A DNA stretch of 64,000 nucleotides from Candidatus Cryptobacteroides intestinigallinarum (GTDB lineage Bacteria; Bacteroidota; Bacteroidia; Bacteroidales; UBA932), in NCBI GenBank assembly GCA_017694785.1, contig JADIMK010000008.1:33766-97765 (forward strand), in the 5' to 3' direction. The translations under genes and the position numbers were made by a program. The notes beneath the pieces were generated by a model. That model was not told the origin of the DNA and searched no databases. It was given only the letters and a program-made list of their open reading frames with translations. Positions 9,178 to 20,185 of the stretch are shown one piece after another. Position 1 is the first letter of the stretch. The number at the start of each line of letters is the position of its first letter.

Positions 9178-10343
9178 CCGACCCTCATTGTCTTTGCGGG
9201 ATCGACTCCGGAGATGAACAGGGCAGGCACCAGAAGAAGTATCATGATCACTGCATAGGAAATGATGTCAGCAGCAATTATTCCTGCCAGATCTATGTGC
9301 ACCGGGACAAATGACACGAAATAATTTTCCGGATCAAGCTTCAGCACATGGGTCGCCGACTGCAGCCCACAGAACGCCAGGGCAAGCAGATTCCCTGCGG
9401 CCATTCCCTTCAGCACAAGCGAAGATGACGCCCTGAGGAATATCCTTGCGATAGTCCTGTCCTTCATTCCCAAGGACTTCAGAGTCCCTATCATAGGGAT
9501 ATTCTCAAAAAGCATTATGAGAAGTCCTGAAATCATATTGAAGCCGGCGACTATCGTCATCAGGACAAGTATGAAAAATACATTGGAATCAATGAGATTA
9601 AGCCAGTCATACAGCTGCGGATACCTGTCTATGGAAGATGAAGCTATCACAGATGCTTCATTCTCACCGGCAAATGCCAAGGCAACAGTACCGGCTTCCA
9701 TCGACGCATCGGCAATCTCTCCGACAGACCTGCAGGACGGTGCCAGACTTATCTCCAGAGCCGAGACACTGTCCCTGCCCCAGCCGTTTACCCTCTGCAG
9801 ATCATCTATGGATGCATAGATCAGAAGATTGTCATCAGAATCGATTATGCTGTCGTAAAGGGAACGTATATTGAATTTCCTGACTTTGACTTTGTCTCCC
9901 ACAAAATATATCAGGACGTCGTCACCTTCTGCAAGACCTAGATAAGAGGCCATCCTCACCGGCACTGATATCCCGAGCCCGGAAAGAGTAGAGTCGGCGG
10001 CTGTTCCCTTCAGCATGACACCATGTATGTTGTCTCCAGCCTTGAGAATCCCTGCCCGATAGACATACGGTTCAATTCCTGTCACCCCCGGAATGGCCAT
10101 AAGCCTGTCAAAATATGAAGGATGACGCTCAATCGGAGAGGATTCACCTGTCCAGTTCATATCAGAAGATGTAAGCTGTATATCTCCAGACAGATAAGAA
10201 ATGCCGTTGCGTATCTCGTGCCGGAAACCGGACGAAATCGCAACGGCGATTATCATTATCAGGAAGCTAACCGCAATCGAAACTGTTGCAATCCTGCCCC
10301 TGAACCTTAATTTTCTTGCTATAAAAAGCGAAACATCCATCAC
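9174..10343 (-). CDS. FtsX-like / LolC-E-type ABC transporter permease
   Basis: N-terminal FIARKLRF...ISIAVSFLIMIIAVAISSGF and C-terminal FtsX region (NMISGLLIMLFENIPMIGTLKSLGMKDRTIARIFLRASS). Confidence 0.8.
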   Translation of the reverse strand: MMDVSLFIARKLRFRGRIATVSIAVSFLIMIIAVAISSGFRHEIRNGISYLSGDIQLTSSDMNWTGESSPIERHPSYFDRLMAIPGVTGIEPYVYRAGILKAGDNIHGVMLKGTAADSTLSGLGISVPVRMASYLGLAEGDDVLIYFVGDKVKVRKFNIRSLYDSIIDSDDNLLIYASIDDLQRVNGWGRDSVSALEISLAPSCRSVGEIADASMEAGTVALAFAGENEASVIASSSIDRYPQLYDWLNLIDSNVFFILVLMTIVAGFNMISGLLIMLFENIPMIGTLKSLGMKDRTIARIFLRASSSLVLKGMAAGNLLALAFCGLQSATHVLKLDPENYFVSFVPVHIDLAGIIAADIISYAVIMILLLVPALFISGVDPAKTMRVG

Positions 10344-10352
10344 ATAGGATGA

Positions 10353-12362
10353 CTACCAGATTACTACCCTTTCGCTGGCCGGTCTGTACATCGGATCACC
10401 TTCCTTGATACCGAAGGCTTCGAAGAATGTATCGAGATTGCGGAGTGTGACGTTCACCCTGTTTTCACCGAGTGAATGCACATCCAGCTTGGTAAGCCTT
10501 GCCTTTTCCTCATCGGTAATGTTCTGGGCCCAGAGAGTAGCATATGAGATATAGAACCTCTGCTCCGGGGTGAAGCCGTCGATAGGATCCGGACGGTTTC
10601 CGCCGAAAGAGTTCTCCATGGCAGTGTAAGCGATACGGAGACCGCCCTGGTCAGCAATGTTCTCACCGAGTGAAAGCGCTCCGTTGGCATTGAGTCCAGG
10701 AAGTACTTCAACCTCGTCAAACTGCTTTACGAGCACTGCAGTCTTCGCCTTGAAGGCCTCGGCATCAGCTTCTGTCCACCAGTTGACCATATTTCCGTCC
10801 TTGTCGAAGTTTCGTCCCTGGTCATCGAAGCCATGCGTCATCTCATGACTTATCACGACACCGATACCGCCATAGTTCACAGCATCATCTGCTTCAGGAT
10901 TATAGAACGGAGGCTGAAGTATAGCTGCCGGGAAACATATCTCATTTGTGGTAGGATTATAATAAGCATTCACTGTCTGAGGACTCATCTGCCATTCAGT
11001 CTTGTCAACAGGCTTGCCGAGCTTTGAGAAATTGTCTGCCACATACCATTTGGATGTATTTCTGATATTCTCGTAGTAACTCAGCGACGGATTGATGATA
11101 AGTGTTGAATAATCCTTCCATTTGTCAGGATAACCAATCTTGACAATAAATGAATTGAGCTTCTCATGAGCCTTGATCTTCGTGGAATCACTCATCCAGT
11201 CAAGTGAATCCACGTGCTCACCGAGGGCAGTACGTATGTTCTCGACCATCTTCAGCACCCTTTCCTTCTGTTCAGGAGAGAAATACTTGGCGACATACAT
11301 CTTGCCGACAGCCTCAGAAAGGAGGTTGTTCGGAACCGCCATAGCTCTCTTCCAACGTGGTTTCTGCTGCTGTACACCGGCCATCTGCTTCTGGAAGAAG
11401 TCAAATGAAGCCGCATAGTAATCGTCTCCTAGAGATGCACAGGCACCAGAGATGAGCTGTCCTGCGACATAGTTCTTGAGCATCTCGATATCTGCTGAAG
11501 CGAACAGGGAATCCAGAGCCTTGAAATAGGATGGCTGACCTACGATAAGCTTATCCTGGTCATCAATACCCAGAGCCCTGAAATACACGGAAAAGTCCAT
11601 ATCAGGATATTGTTTCACAAGCTCTGCCGTAGAAAGAGGATTATACATCTTCGGGATGTCCCTAAGTTCTACACTTGACCAGGAGGCAGCAGCGAGGGCA
11701 TCTTCCACAGCAAGAGCATCGGAAGCCGCCTTTGCAGGATCATCATAGCCTGACAGAGAGAATATCTTCTCCAGGTATGCCTTGTATCCGGCCTTTAGCT
11801 CAGCATTTGCGGTATCCACATAATAGTCTCGGTCTCCCATTCCGAGTCCTGACTGCATGATATAGAGGATCTGGTTCGCATTGTCCATCAGGTCTGCGGA
11901 AACATAGGTATTGAAGAACGGGTAATCAGAGGCTGAATGCATATCGGCTACAGCTTCAACAAGTCCTCGCCTATCCTTCACAGCCTTGATCTTCTCTATG
12001 AACGGCATCAGCGGAGCAGCACCTTCAGCATTGAGTCTTGTCGAATCAAGTCCCATCTTGTAAAGATCGGAAATCTTCTGTTCAACGCTGCCAGGCATGG
12101 CAGTCTGCTGTCCCAGACTCTTGAATATATCGTTTATACGCTGCTGGTTATTGTCGGCAAGGACATCAAATGACCCGTAGCGTGAATATTCAGGCTTCAG
12201 CGGATTGTTCTTCTGCCACCCTCCGGTAACATACTGATAGAAATTGTCCGCAGGAGAGACTGAAGTATCGAAGTTCGCAGGATTGATAGCAGGTGTACCC
12301 TCCTGTACATGGTTGCATGCCACTGCAAAAGCAGGAATCATAATCAACAACAATTTTTTCAT
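10353..12362 (-). CDS. pepO: M13 family zinc metallopeptidase, lipoprotein (PepO/neprilysin-like)
   Basis: VISHEMTHGFDDQGRNFDKDGN and GENIADQGGLRIAY motifs; MKKLLLIMIPAFAVACNH lipobox. Start moved from 12479 to 12362. Confidence 0.9.
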   Translation of the reverse strand: MKKLLLIMIPAFAVACNHVQEGTPAINPANFDTSVSPADNFYQYVTGGWQKNNPLKPEYSRYGSFDVLADNNQQRINDIFKSLGQQTAMPGSVEQKISDLYKMGLDSTRLNAEGAAPLMPFIEKIKAVKDRRGLVEAVADMHSASDYPFFNTYVSADLMDNANQILYIMQSGLGMGDRDYYVDTANAELKAGYKAYLEKIFSLSGYDDPAKAASDALAVEDALAAASWSSVELRDIPKMYNPLSTAELVKQYPDMDFSVYFRALGIDDQDKLIVGQPSYFKALDSLFASADIEMLKNYVAGQLISGACASLGDDYYAASFDFFQKQMAGVQQQKPRWKRAMAVPNNLLSEAVGKMYVAKYFSPEQKERVLKMVENIRTALGEHVDSLDWMSDSTKIKAHEKLNSFIVKIGYPDKWKDYSTLIINPSLSYYENIRNTSKWYVADNFSKLGKPVDKTEWQMSPQTVNAYYNPTTNEICFPAAILQPPFYNPEADDAVNYGGIGVVISHEMTHGFDDQGRNFDKDGNMVNWWTEADAEAFKAKTAVLVKQFDEVEVLPGLNANGALSLGENIADQGGLRIAYTAMENSFGGNRPDPIDGFTPEQRFYISYATLWAQNITDEEKARLTKLDVHSLGENRVNVTLRNLDTFFEAFGIKEGDPMYRPASERVVIW

Positions 12363-12529
12363 CTGTCCAATCATTATATTTCTTTCACAACCTGCAAAGT
12401 TATAAATTTCATCTGTTCGCAGACCATATTTATACAAAAAATCCTCATCTTTGTGAAATAAGTCAGACAAAGTCGCCAAGACTTTCCCTTATGTATATGC
12501 AAAATATTGACATTCAAAAGGAATATAAT

Positions 12530-13465
12530 ATGAAACGTCTTATCCTGATATTGCTCGGCAGTTCAGTGCTCCTCTCATCGTACTCCATTTCTTCCGATGC
12601 CCAGGACAAGGACACGGAAAGATTCGCCAGAAGATATGACCTGCTCGTATCAAAGCTCGGTTATGACGGAATAGGTATAGAGACGCTCCTTGATGCATGG
12701 GAGGCAGCAGATTCGACAGACATCAGGATATATGAGGCAAGATTCAGATATTACTTCACAAAATCGAGGAGGGATTCTGTTGTGACAAGGGATTCCCGCA
12801 GATACCTCGGCACAGAACCCATTCTGGAGCTGAAGGATTCCACTGGAGCTAAGACTTATTACTACAACGAATATTTCTACAACGATTCACTTTTCGCAAT
12901 TTCAATGAAGAGCATAGGCAAAGCAATTGAAATGCACCCTGAGAAGCTTGACCTTAAGGCCCTCAGGACAGACGCCCTATGTGCCTACGAAAAAGGAAGT
13001 CCCGATATGGCATTGGCAGGGCTCAAGGCTCTGGCAGACTCATATTATTCGAAAAACAGCCCATGGACATATCAGGGCGACACAGTCAACGACAGTTTCT
13101 TCAAGGATCTCATCCAGCAATACTGTGCCTTGTTCTACAGCACCGGTACCGCCGAATCCTACGCTGCTTTCAAGGCTCTTTCAGAAAAGATGCTTACATA
13201 CCGCAAAGATGACCCGACCTTCCTGACGAACATCGGTTCATACATGCTGGTAGCGGAGAACAATCCGAAGGCTGCTGTGAAATGGTACAATAAAGTACTG
13301 AAGGTCAGTCCCGGAGATTATGCCGCAATCAAGAACTGCATAATAGCCGCCAGGAAGATGAAGAACACAAAGCTTGAAAAGAAATATCTTCCTCTCCTGA
13401 TTGAATACGGACCAGAGAACGAGAAAAAAGCAGCCGAGGCAAGGCTTGAGGCCCTGAATTCCTGA
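12530..13465 (+). CDS. TPR-repeat-containing exported protein
   Basis: Signal peptide MKRLILILLGSSVLLSSYS; helical repeat-like C-terminal half (NPKAAVKWYNKVLKVSPGDYAAIKNCIIAARKM). Confidence 0.6.
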   Translation: MKRLILILLGSSVLLSSYSISSDAQDKDTERFARRYDLLVSKLGYDGIGIETLLDAWEAADSTDIRIYEARFRYYFTKSRRDSVVTRDSRRYLGTEPILELKDSTGAKTYYYNEYFYNDSLFAISMKSIGKAIEMHPEKLDLKALRTDALCAYEKGSPDMALAGLKALADSYYSKNSPWTYQGDTVNDSFFKDLIQQYCALFYSTGTAESYAAFKALSEKMLTYRKDDPTFLTNIGSYMLVAENNPKAAVKWYNKVLKVSPGDYAAIKNCIIAARKMKNTKLEKKYLPLLIEYGPENEKKAAEARLEALNS

Positions 13466-13516
13466 CATCAGGCACCACCGTCCGGTACGGCTTTCCTTTC
13501 AATGTCCATAGTCCTG

Positions 13517-14671
13517 TCATCTTGCTATGCTGCAACGCTGCAGGAAATCGACATGGAGGAAGCCATCAGCTTCAAGATGTCCCACATATTCCATCATCTG
13601 GCTCCATGTAAGTCCAGACTCTGCGCACAGATCATCAAGTGTGATGCCCCTGTGGCCGCGTACAACGGACAATATCCTTGACATTCCATTGATATTCTCC
13701 TCACTGGCCCGACCGGCATAAGTCATCTTCATGTCCTCATCAGGCCCAACGGGACGCTTTCTGCAGACTGTCCCCATTCCGCAGCTGCGGACATAGTCTT
13801 CCGCCGAGAAAACAGCTTCCGCCCGGCCAGTCCTGATGAGCCAGTTGCACCCTTGTGAACGGGGATCGTCAGCTCTTCCCGGTAACGCATATACCTCCCG
13901 GCCGTATGAGAAAGCCAGTCCTGCCGTAACCATGCCTCCGCCCCTGATCCTTGACTCGACAAGAACTATGCTGCGGCACAGGCCGGCAATGATCCGGTTC
14001 CTCCTTAGAAAATTCACTTTCAGAGGGCTTGTCCCGAGAGGGAAATCAGATACAAGTGCTCCATGGCAGCATATGTCTTCCGCAACCTGCCTGTGCCGCC
14101 ACGGATAAACTGAATCGATGCCGGTGGCCATGACCGCCACTGTATCAAGAGATCCGGCAAGAGCACTACGGTGCGCCGCCACGTCAACACCATAGGCCAG
14201 ACCGCTCACGACAACAGGGGAAGCACCGCAAGCTGCCATTGCAGAAACAATCCGTCCTGTCCACTCCTTTCCATATTCCGAGACATCACGCGTACCGACG
14301 ACTCCTGCACAGATACGGTCCCCGAATATGCGCTCCACAGGAAGGCTGCTTCTGTAATACAGGCCGGAAGGAGCATCCGGACACTCTTTCAGCAAGGCCG
14401 GGAAATGCCTGTCCGTATATCCGATGAAAGATCCACCTGCACGATACGTATTCTCAAGCTCTTCCGCTGCCGAATCGACCGATGCCCGGCAGATCCGGTG
14501 CCTGTACTTTGAATAAGGACCGAATATCTCGTCAAGTCCGGCCCTGTCAAGGCCGAATACAGCAGATGCTGATCCCAGAGTATCTATTATCGCATGCGAA
14601 ATCCTCGGTTCGAAACCGAAAAGCATATTGAGGGCACAGCAGCACACCCTCTCCTCTTCCTCGACTGTCAT
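13517..14671 (-). CDS. dprA: DNA-processing protein DprA
   Basis: VVGTRDVSEYGKEW, VVSGLAYGVDVAAHRSAL, ATGIDSVYPWRHRQVAEDI, FLRRNRIIAGL; likely start MTVEEEERVC rather than 14731. Confidence 0.9.
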   Translation of the reverse strand: MTVEEEERVCCCALNMLFGFEPRISHAIIDTLGSASAVFGLDRAGLDEIFGPYSKYRHRICRASVDSAAEELENTYRAGGSFIGYTDRHFPALLKECPDAPSGLYYRSSLPVERIFGDRICAGVVGTRDVSEYGKEWTGRIVSAMAACGASPVVVSGLAYGVDVAAHRSALAGSLDTVAVMATGIDSVYPWRHRQVAEDICCHGALVSDFPLGTSPLKVNFLRRNRIIAGLCRSIVLVESRIRGGGMVTAGLAFSYGREVYALPGRADDPRSQGCNWLIRTGRAEAVFSAEDYVRSCGMGTVCRKRPVGPDEDMKMTYAGRASEENINGMSRILSVVRGHRGITLDDLCAESGLTWSQMMEYVGHLEADGFLHVDFLQRCSIAR

Positions 14672-14765
14672 ATCAACATTATCTCGCGCCGCCACCCCTG
14701 TCTTCTGCCGGCAAGCCTGACCATGCTGCACAAATCTATGGAAATCTTCCCGTATTTACACAATC

Positions 14766-14802
14766 AAAGCGGACTTCACCAGCTGATGAAGCCCGCTTTT
14801 TT
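14766..14802. terminator. Hairpin between queA and dprA, possible intrinsic terminator
   Basis: AGCGGaCTTCA-N8-TGAAGcCCGCT followed by TTTTTTCTC on + strand; pairs fully (one G-U) as minus-strand RNA but with an A/C mismatch as plus-strand RNA. Confidence 0.5.
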
Positions 14803-14890
14803 CTCTTTTTTACGACGATTTCTCTTTTTTAAATTTCAAAGAGCCGTCTTATGGAATCCATACTTTCATCAAGCCCGACCAGTCAGACTG

Positions 14891-15940
14891 TCAGATGATG
14901 AGTAGGGCATCTCCGTACGGTCCGAACTTATAGTCTTCCTTCAAGGCTATGTCATAAGCCTTCATGACATTTTCATATCCTCCGAAGGCAGCAACCGACA
15001 TAAGCATAGTAGAGCATGGGAGATGGAAATTGGACACAATGGAATCCGGCACGGCAAACCTGTAAGGAGGAAAAATGAACTTGTTTGTCCAGCCGTCAAA
15101 GGCATTGACCTCATCGTTCGTAGTGACATACGTCTCAAGTCCCCGCATGACGGTAACCCCTACAGCAAGGACATGGTGCTTTTCCCTCTTGGTCCTGTTG
15201 ATCACTTCAGCTGCCTCCTCGGTAATGATGAGACGTTCGGAATCCATCTTATGCTTCGAAAGATCCTCTACATCCACAGAGCGGAAATGGCCTATCCCCA
15301 TGTGCAAGGTTATGAATACCTTATTGATATCCTTGAGTATCATTCTGTTGAAAAGCTCACGGCTGAAATGGAGTCCGGCTGCCGGAGCAGACACAGCACC
15401 TTCATGGGCGGCAAAGATGGTCTGGAAATTCTCAGCATCCTCAGGAGTGACCTTTTCCTTGACCCACTTCGGTACAGGAATTTCACCGAGGCTGAACAAA
15501 GTGTTCTTGAAATCCTCGTAACTTCCGTCGTAAAGGAACCTCAGTGTACGTCCTCTAGAAGTGGTATTGTCGATTACTTCAGCCACAAGACTCTCATCTT
15601 CACCGAAATAAAGCTTGTTTCCTATCCTTATTTTCCTTGCCGGATCGACTATGACATCCCAGAGCCTCTGCTCCCGGTTCAGCTCGCGGAGAAGGAATAC
15701 CTCTATATCTGCACCTGTCTTCTCCTTGTTGCCATATAGCCTGGCCGGAAAGACCTTGGTGTCGTTAAGGACAAACGTATCCCCTTTTCCGAAATAGTCG
15801 ATGATGTTCTTGAAGAGCTTGTGTTCGATTTCCCCGGTCTTTCTGTTCAGGACCATCAGCTTGCATTCATCGCGCCACCTCGGCGGTTCCGATGCAATCT
15901 TGCTCTTGGGAAGGTTGAATTGGAATTGTGATAATTTCAT
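14891..15940 (-). CDS. queA: tRNA preQ1(34) S-adenosylmethionine ribosyltransferase-isomerase
   Basis: [42 protein letters not shown]. Confidence 0.93.
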   Translation of the reverse strand: MKLSQFQFNLPKSKIASEPPRWRDECKLMVLNRKTGEIEHKLFKNIIDYFGKGDTFVLNDTKVFPARLYGNKEKTGADIEVFLLRELNREQRLWDVIVDPARKIRIGNKLYFGEDESLVAEVIDNTTSRGRTLRFLYDGSYEDFKNTLFSLGEIPVPKWVKEKVTPEDAENFQTIFAAHEGAVSAPAAGLHFSRELFNRMILKDINKVFITLHMGIGHFRSVDVEDLSKHKMDSERLIITEEAAEVINRTKREKHHVLAVGVTVMRGLETYVTTNDEVNAFDGWTNKFIFPPYRFAVPDSIVSNFHLPCSTMLMSVAAFGGYENVMKAYDIALKEDYKFGPYGDALLII

Positions 15941-16054
15941 GATATGTTGCCTGACATTTTTGCATGCAGTTTATTATACGATTTCTGTCAGAATTTGTTT
16001 CAACATAATGCAAAAAATATCAATATTTTCAACACTCAGGACAAAAGATCCCGC

Positions 16055-16669
16055 TCAGATCACGCCTGCTTCCCTGAAGACTTCCACAATCGAAGGATAT
16101 GTATTGAGCAGGAACGGAGTAAGGCTTGACCTTGCTACCCAGGCCGCCTTGGATATATCTTCCTCCCTCTGCGGGGTAAGGTCCAGCGGAGCATCATAAA
16201 GCATGTCAAACCACCAGGTGTGCTTGAGATGCCAGATCCCGTCCCTCCTGTAGCAGTGATCCGTCACACATATGAGTCTTCCAGCCTTCAGGCTGCCTAT
16301 GCCTGTCTCCTCCTGGACTTCACGCAGAGAAGTCTCCTTTATGTCCTCCCCGGCTTCCTGATGCCCCTTGGGCAGATCCCACAGGCCGTTGCGGTTTATC
16401 AGAAGATAGTCACCCCTTCTGTTAGAGACAAGGCCGCCTCCGGCATTGACTTCCCTGAACTCGGAACATATTCTCCTGTAGGCTGACTCCATGTCATCCG
16501 CAGGGATATATATACGGCCGAGAGAGCCGGAACATTCGAACATGTTCACCAATGAGTGTATATCCGGTGTATCCCCCATCCTGTATTGCACGGCATTGGG
16601 ATCAGAGAGGGCCGGTTCCGATGGAGGACAGATGATTATACATCTCTTTTCAAGGTATATCTTGTGCAT
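16055..16669 (-). CDS. NUDIX hydrolase
   Basis: GHQEAGEDIKETSLREVQEETGI NUDIX box. Confidence 0.9.
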   Translation of the reverse strand: MHKIYLEKRCIIICPPSEPALSDPNAVQYRMGDTPDIHSLVNMFECSGSLGRIYIPADDMESAYRRICSEFREVNAGGGLVSNRRGDYLLINRNGLWDLPKGHQEAGEDIKETSLREVQEETGIGSLKAGRLICVTDHCYRRDGIWHLKHTWWFDMLYDAPLDLTPQREEDISKAAWVARSSLTPFLLNTYPSIVEVFREAGVI

Positions 16670-16685
16670 TTCGATGTTTAATTAT

Positions 16686-16693
16686 TATCTTTG
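16686..16693 (+). promoter_or_regulatory. Candidate Bacteroidota -7 element upstream of pyrE
   Basis: TATCTTTG matches TANNTTTG; weak -33 match. Confidence 0.45.
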
Positions 16694-16792
16694 CAGGGAT
16701 ATAGTAAAAAACCTGGAGATTCCAGGTGCAAGTATATACAAGAAATAGACAGAAACATTTGTCATAAGAACGAAAATTGAAACAAGAACAAT

Positions 16793-17443
16793 ATGGACAA
16801 CATGGAATCCATTGACAGAAAAGTTGCAAAGGCACTGCTCGACATCAAGGCCGTGATGCTTCGTCCTGATGAGCCTTTCAAGTGGGCCTCAGGATGGCTT
16901 TCTCCTATCTACTGCGACAACAGGCGCATCCTGTCTTATCCTGAACTCAGGGAAAACATCTGCAGATGGATGGCAGACATCATAACGAAGAAATTCCCTG
17001 AAGTGGAAGTCATAGCAGGCGTTGCCACAGGAGCTATCGCCCACGGCATGCTCATCGCCCACCTGCTCAACAAACCATTCATATATGTCAGGCCTAAGCC
17101 GAAGGACCACGGCACCGGTTCACAGATAGAAGGATATGTCGAGAAAGGAGCCAAGACAGTCGTTGTGGAAGACCTCATATCGACAGGCTCAAGCAGCCTG
17201 TCAGCCACATCCGCACTCCTCGCGGCCGGTGTAAACGTCCTGGGGATGACAGCCATATTCTCATACAATTTCAACCAGGCAAGAAGAGCATTCGAGGAGG
17301 CCAATGTCGAACTCTATACACTGACAAACTACGACACTCTCGTTGAAGTAGCACATGAGACAGGGTACATAAAGGACTCTGACATCGAACTTCTGAAAGA
17401 ATGGAGATTTTCCCCGGCTACATGGGGCAAGACTGAGCAGTAA
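16793..17443 (+). CDS. pyrE: Orotate phosphoribosyltransferase
   Basis: FKWASGWLSPIYCDNRRILSYPELR, VVVEDLISTGSSSLSA PRPP motif. Confidence 0.93.
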   Translation: MDNMESIDRKVAKALLDIKAVMLRPDEPFKWASGWLSPIYCDNRRILSYPELRENICRWMADIITKKFPEVEVIAGVATGAIAHGMLIAHLLNKPFIYVRPKPKDHGTGSQIEGYVEKGAKTVVVEDLISTGSSSLSATSALLAAGVNVLGMTAIFSYNFNQARRAFEEANVELYTLTNYDTLVEVAHETGYIKDSDIELLKEWRFSPATWGKTEQ

Positions 17444-17916
17444 TGGCCATACAGATAAAAAGCAAGCATGCTACCGTATCGAGGGCGCCATATATCCTCT
17501 ATATGATGTTCGTCGATATGCGCAACTTCGTACAGTTCCTGCCTGAAGACAAGAAAAGTGAAGTGACCGCAGACTATGATTCCCTCAAGACCTCTGTCCA
17601 AGGATTCAATATCGGCATAAGGATATCTTCCAGGGTGCCATATTCACGGATAGATTTCAAGGATGACGGCGCACCGTTTGAATTCACAGTATCAATGCAT
17701 TTTGATGCTGCCGGCGGTGACCCTGACAAGACAGATTTCCATATCGAAATGTCAGCCGAACTGAATTTCATGATGAAGATGGTACTCGGTTCAAAGCTTC
17801 AGGAAGCCCTTGACAAGATAGTGGATGCACTTGCAGCCGTCTCGGAGGGCAAGATTCCGGAAGGGATTGATCCGGAAATGCTGAAAAAAGCAAAGGAGAA
17901 CGGATATTTCAATTGA
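17443..17916 (+). CDS. SRPBCC/START-like family protein
   Basis: Length, composition and position directly after pyrE; no catalytic motif seen. Confidence 0.5.
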   Translation: MAIQIKSKHATVSRAPYILYMMFVDMRNFVQFLPEDKKSEVTADYDSLKTSVQGFNIGIRISSRVPYSRIDFKDDGAPFEFTVSMHFDAAGGDPDKTDFHIEMSAELNFMMKMVLGSKLQEALDKIVDALAAVSEGKIPEGIDPEMLKKAKENGYFN

Positions 17917-17931
17917 AATCACCTGTCTGCA

Positions 17932-19323
17932 ATGGACAAAAGCGGATTCGTAAAATATCTTGAAGAAGCGATCGGCAAAGAAAATGCAAGGATCGCTTTT
18001 TCTGCATTCGGGCAGGCCCCTTCAGTCTCGATAAGGAGAAATCCCGAGAAAGGTCCCGGCAGCCCACTGCCGTCAGGTCAGCCTGTACCATGGAATCCGT
18101 TGGGAACCATACTGGAAAACCGTCCTAACTTTACCCTGGATCCAATATTTCACGCCGGAGGCTATTACGTCCAGGACTCGTCTTCCATGTTTGTCGGACA
18201 TATATTCAGAGATATCCTTGACGATTTCCGCGACAAGCTTCCTGAAAGGCCGCTACGCGTCCTGGACCTGTGCGCCGCACCTGGAGGAAAGACAACCGAC
18301 CTTGCGGCATCGATGAGGATGGCCCTGGGGGACAACTTCATACTCGTGTCAAACGAAGTGATGAAGCAGCGCTCAGGAATCCTGGCTGACAACGTTGCCA
18401 TCTGGGGTGATCCGAATTTAATGGTGACATCCGCTGACCCGTCTTGCTTTCCGAGACTCGGCAGATACTTCGACATTGTCGCCGCAGATGTCCCATGCTC
18501 AGGAGAAGGGATGTTCCGCAAAGATGAAGAAGCCCTGGCACAATGGTCCGAGGACAATGTCGCCCTATGTCAGTCACGGCAACGCAGGATAATTGCAGAC
18601 ATGTGGGACAGTCTCGCAGAAGGCGGCATCCTCATATATTCCACCTGTACTTTCAACCGCCTCGAGAACGACCTGAACATCAAGTGGATCTGCGACAATC
18701 TCGGGGCTGAGCCATATTTTGCCGGCAACAGAGCCTCAGGAGACTTTCCGGGGGTCCTCAAGACTCAGTACGGCTACCTGCTTGTACCCGGCCTTGTAAA
18801 GGGCGAAGGACAGTATTGCAGCGCTGTGATAAAGACCTCAGGACGCAGCAGTGAGACGGGCCGAAGACCGTCAAGGAAGTCAGCAGGCAACACGACTGCC
18901 GAAAGGCAAATCAGATCCATGCTCCCGGAAGGGCTCTTCCGGATTCCGGCAAGGCTCTACGCACACAACGGATATATTGACGCAGTACCGCAGCAGGCCG
19001 CAGATGAATTCGAGACAGTTTCAGCCCTGATAAAGCCTATTGGCGGCGGATGCCGCATCGGGATGCCCAAGGGCAAGGACTTCATACCGTCAGCCGACCT
19101 GGCGCTTTCACTTATGCTGGCTCCCGGGATCTACCCGGAATATGAAGCCGACCTTCAGACAGCGCTGCGGTTCCTTCACAGGGATTCAGTCAGCGCATCA
19201 GGGCCAAAAGGCTTCATCTGCATGAAATACGACGGTCTGAGACTGGGATTTGTGAAAAACATAGGCAACAGATGCAACAATCTGCACCCGGCGTCCAGAA
19301 GGATAAGGATGGATATACTATGA
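17932..19323 (+). CDS. RsmF/NOL1-NOP2-sun family rRNA (cytosine-C5-)-methyltransferase
   Basis: VLDLCAAPGGKTTDLAA, ADVPCSGEGMFRKDEEALAQWS, YSTCTFNRLEND. Confidence 0.92.
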   Translation: MDKSGFVKYLEEAIGKENARIAFSAFGQAPSVSIRRNPEKGPGSPLPSGQPVPWNPLGTILENRPNFTLDPIFHAGGYYVQDSSSMFVGHIFRDILDDFRDKLPERPLRVLDLCAAPGGKTTDLAASMRMALGDNFILVSNEVMKQRSGILADNVAIWGDPNLMVTSADPSCFPRLGRYFDIVAADVPCSGEGMFRKDEEALAQWSEDNVALCQSRQRRIIADMWDSLAEGGILIYSTCTFNRLENDLNIKWICDNLGAEPYFAGNRASGDFPGVLKTQYGYLLVPGLVKGEGQYCSAVIKTSGRSSETGRRPSRKSAGNTTAERQIRSMLPEGLFRIPARLYAHNGYIDAVPQQAADEFETVSALIKPIGGGCRIGMPKGKDFIPSADLALSLMLAPGIYPEYEADLQTALRFLHRDSVSASGPKGFICMKYDGLRLGFVKNIGNRCNNLHPASRRIRMDIL

Positions 19324-19348
19324 CACACAGGATAAGGATGTAAAAACT

Positions 19349-20122
19349 ATGATACAATATACCGATACCCATACGCATCTATACGAAGAAGCGTTTGACG
19401 GAGAGACAGATGAAGCCATCCGGAGGGCAGCCGATGCCGGAGTGACAAGGCTCGTCTTTCCGGACATCGACAGCAAGACCAGAGCTGCGATGTTCGATGC
19501 TGCCGGCAGGCATGAAGGGACAGTATTCCCCTGCCTCGGGCTTCATCCGACCTCAGTCGGGGCCGACTGGAAGACTGAATACGGCAGGATGGAAGAGTGG
19601 ATCGGGAAGAAAAGGATATATGCCATCGGAGAAATCGGGATAGACTGCCACTGGTCGAGGGAATTCCTCCAGGAGCAGAAGACAGTATTCGAGATGCAGC
19701 TCAAGCTCGCCCATGAGAAAGACCTTCCGGTGATAATACACTCCAGGGAAGCCACAGAGCAGATCTTCGAAGTGCTTGAAAAATGCAGACATCTGTCACT
19801 CAGAGGAGTATTCCATGCCTACAGCGGCAGCATAGAGACCTTCAGCAGGCTCCAGAAATACGGTGACTGGTATGTCGGGATCGGAGGAGTCGTCACCTAC
19901 AGGAATGCATCAATAGCAGAGACAGTAAAGTCGATTCCGCTTGAAAGGATACTGCTGGAGACAGACTCGCCATACCTGACCCCCGTACCGAAGAGAGGAT
20001 CAAGGAACGAGAGCAGCTACATCCCGTTCATAGCGGGAAAAATAGCCGTACAGAAAAATACAGAGACAGAAGAGATAGCAGAAGTGACAACAGTAAACGC
20101 AAGGACACTGTTCGCTTTCTGA
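19349..20122 (+). CDS. TatD family hydrolase
   Basis: YTDTHTHLYEEAFD, AIGEIGIDCHWSREFLQEQKTVFEMQLKLA, ILLETDSPYLTPVPKRG. Confidence 0.93.
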   Translation: MIQYTDTHTHLYEEAFDGETDEAIRRAADAGVTRLVFPDIDSKTRAAMFDAAGRHEGTVFPCLGLHPTSVGADWKTEYGRMEEWIGKKRIYAIGEIGIDCHWSREFLQEQKTVFEMQLKLAHEKDLPVIIHSREATEQIFEVLEKCRHLSLRGVFHAYSGSIETFSRLQKYGDWYVGIGGVVTYRNASIAETVKSIPLERILLETDSPYLTPVPKRGSRNESSYIPFIAGKIAVQKNTETEEIAEVTTVNARTLFAF

Positions 20123-20185
20123 GCCGGATCAGTCAAACGGTCCGGATACCTCCGATATCGGCATAACCCCAAATACACCAGGCAG

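Noticed and set aside
12363-12479. Extended N-terminus of the M13 peptidase
   Set aside because: Covers the promoter-like TAACTTTG (12395-12402, minus strand) and precedes a clear lipoprotein signal peptide.
15023-15739. 238-aa + strand ORF antisense to queA
   Set aside because: Shadow ORF opposite a well-supported conserved gene; no recognisable domain.
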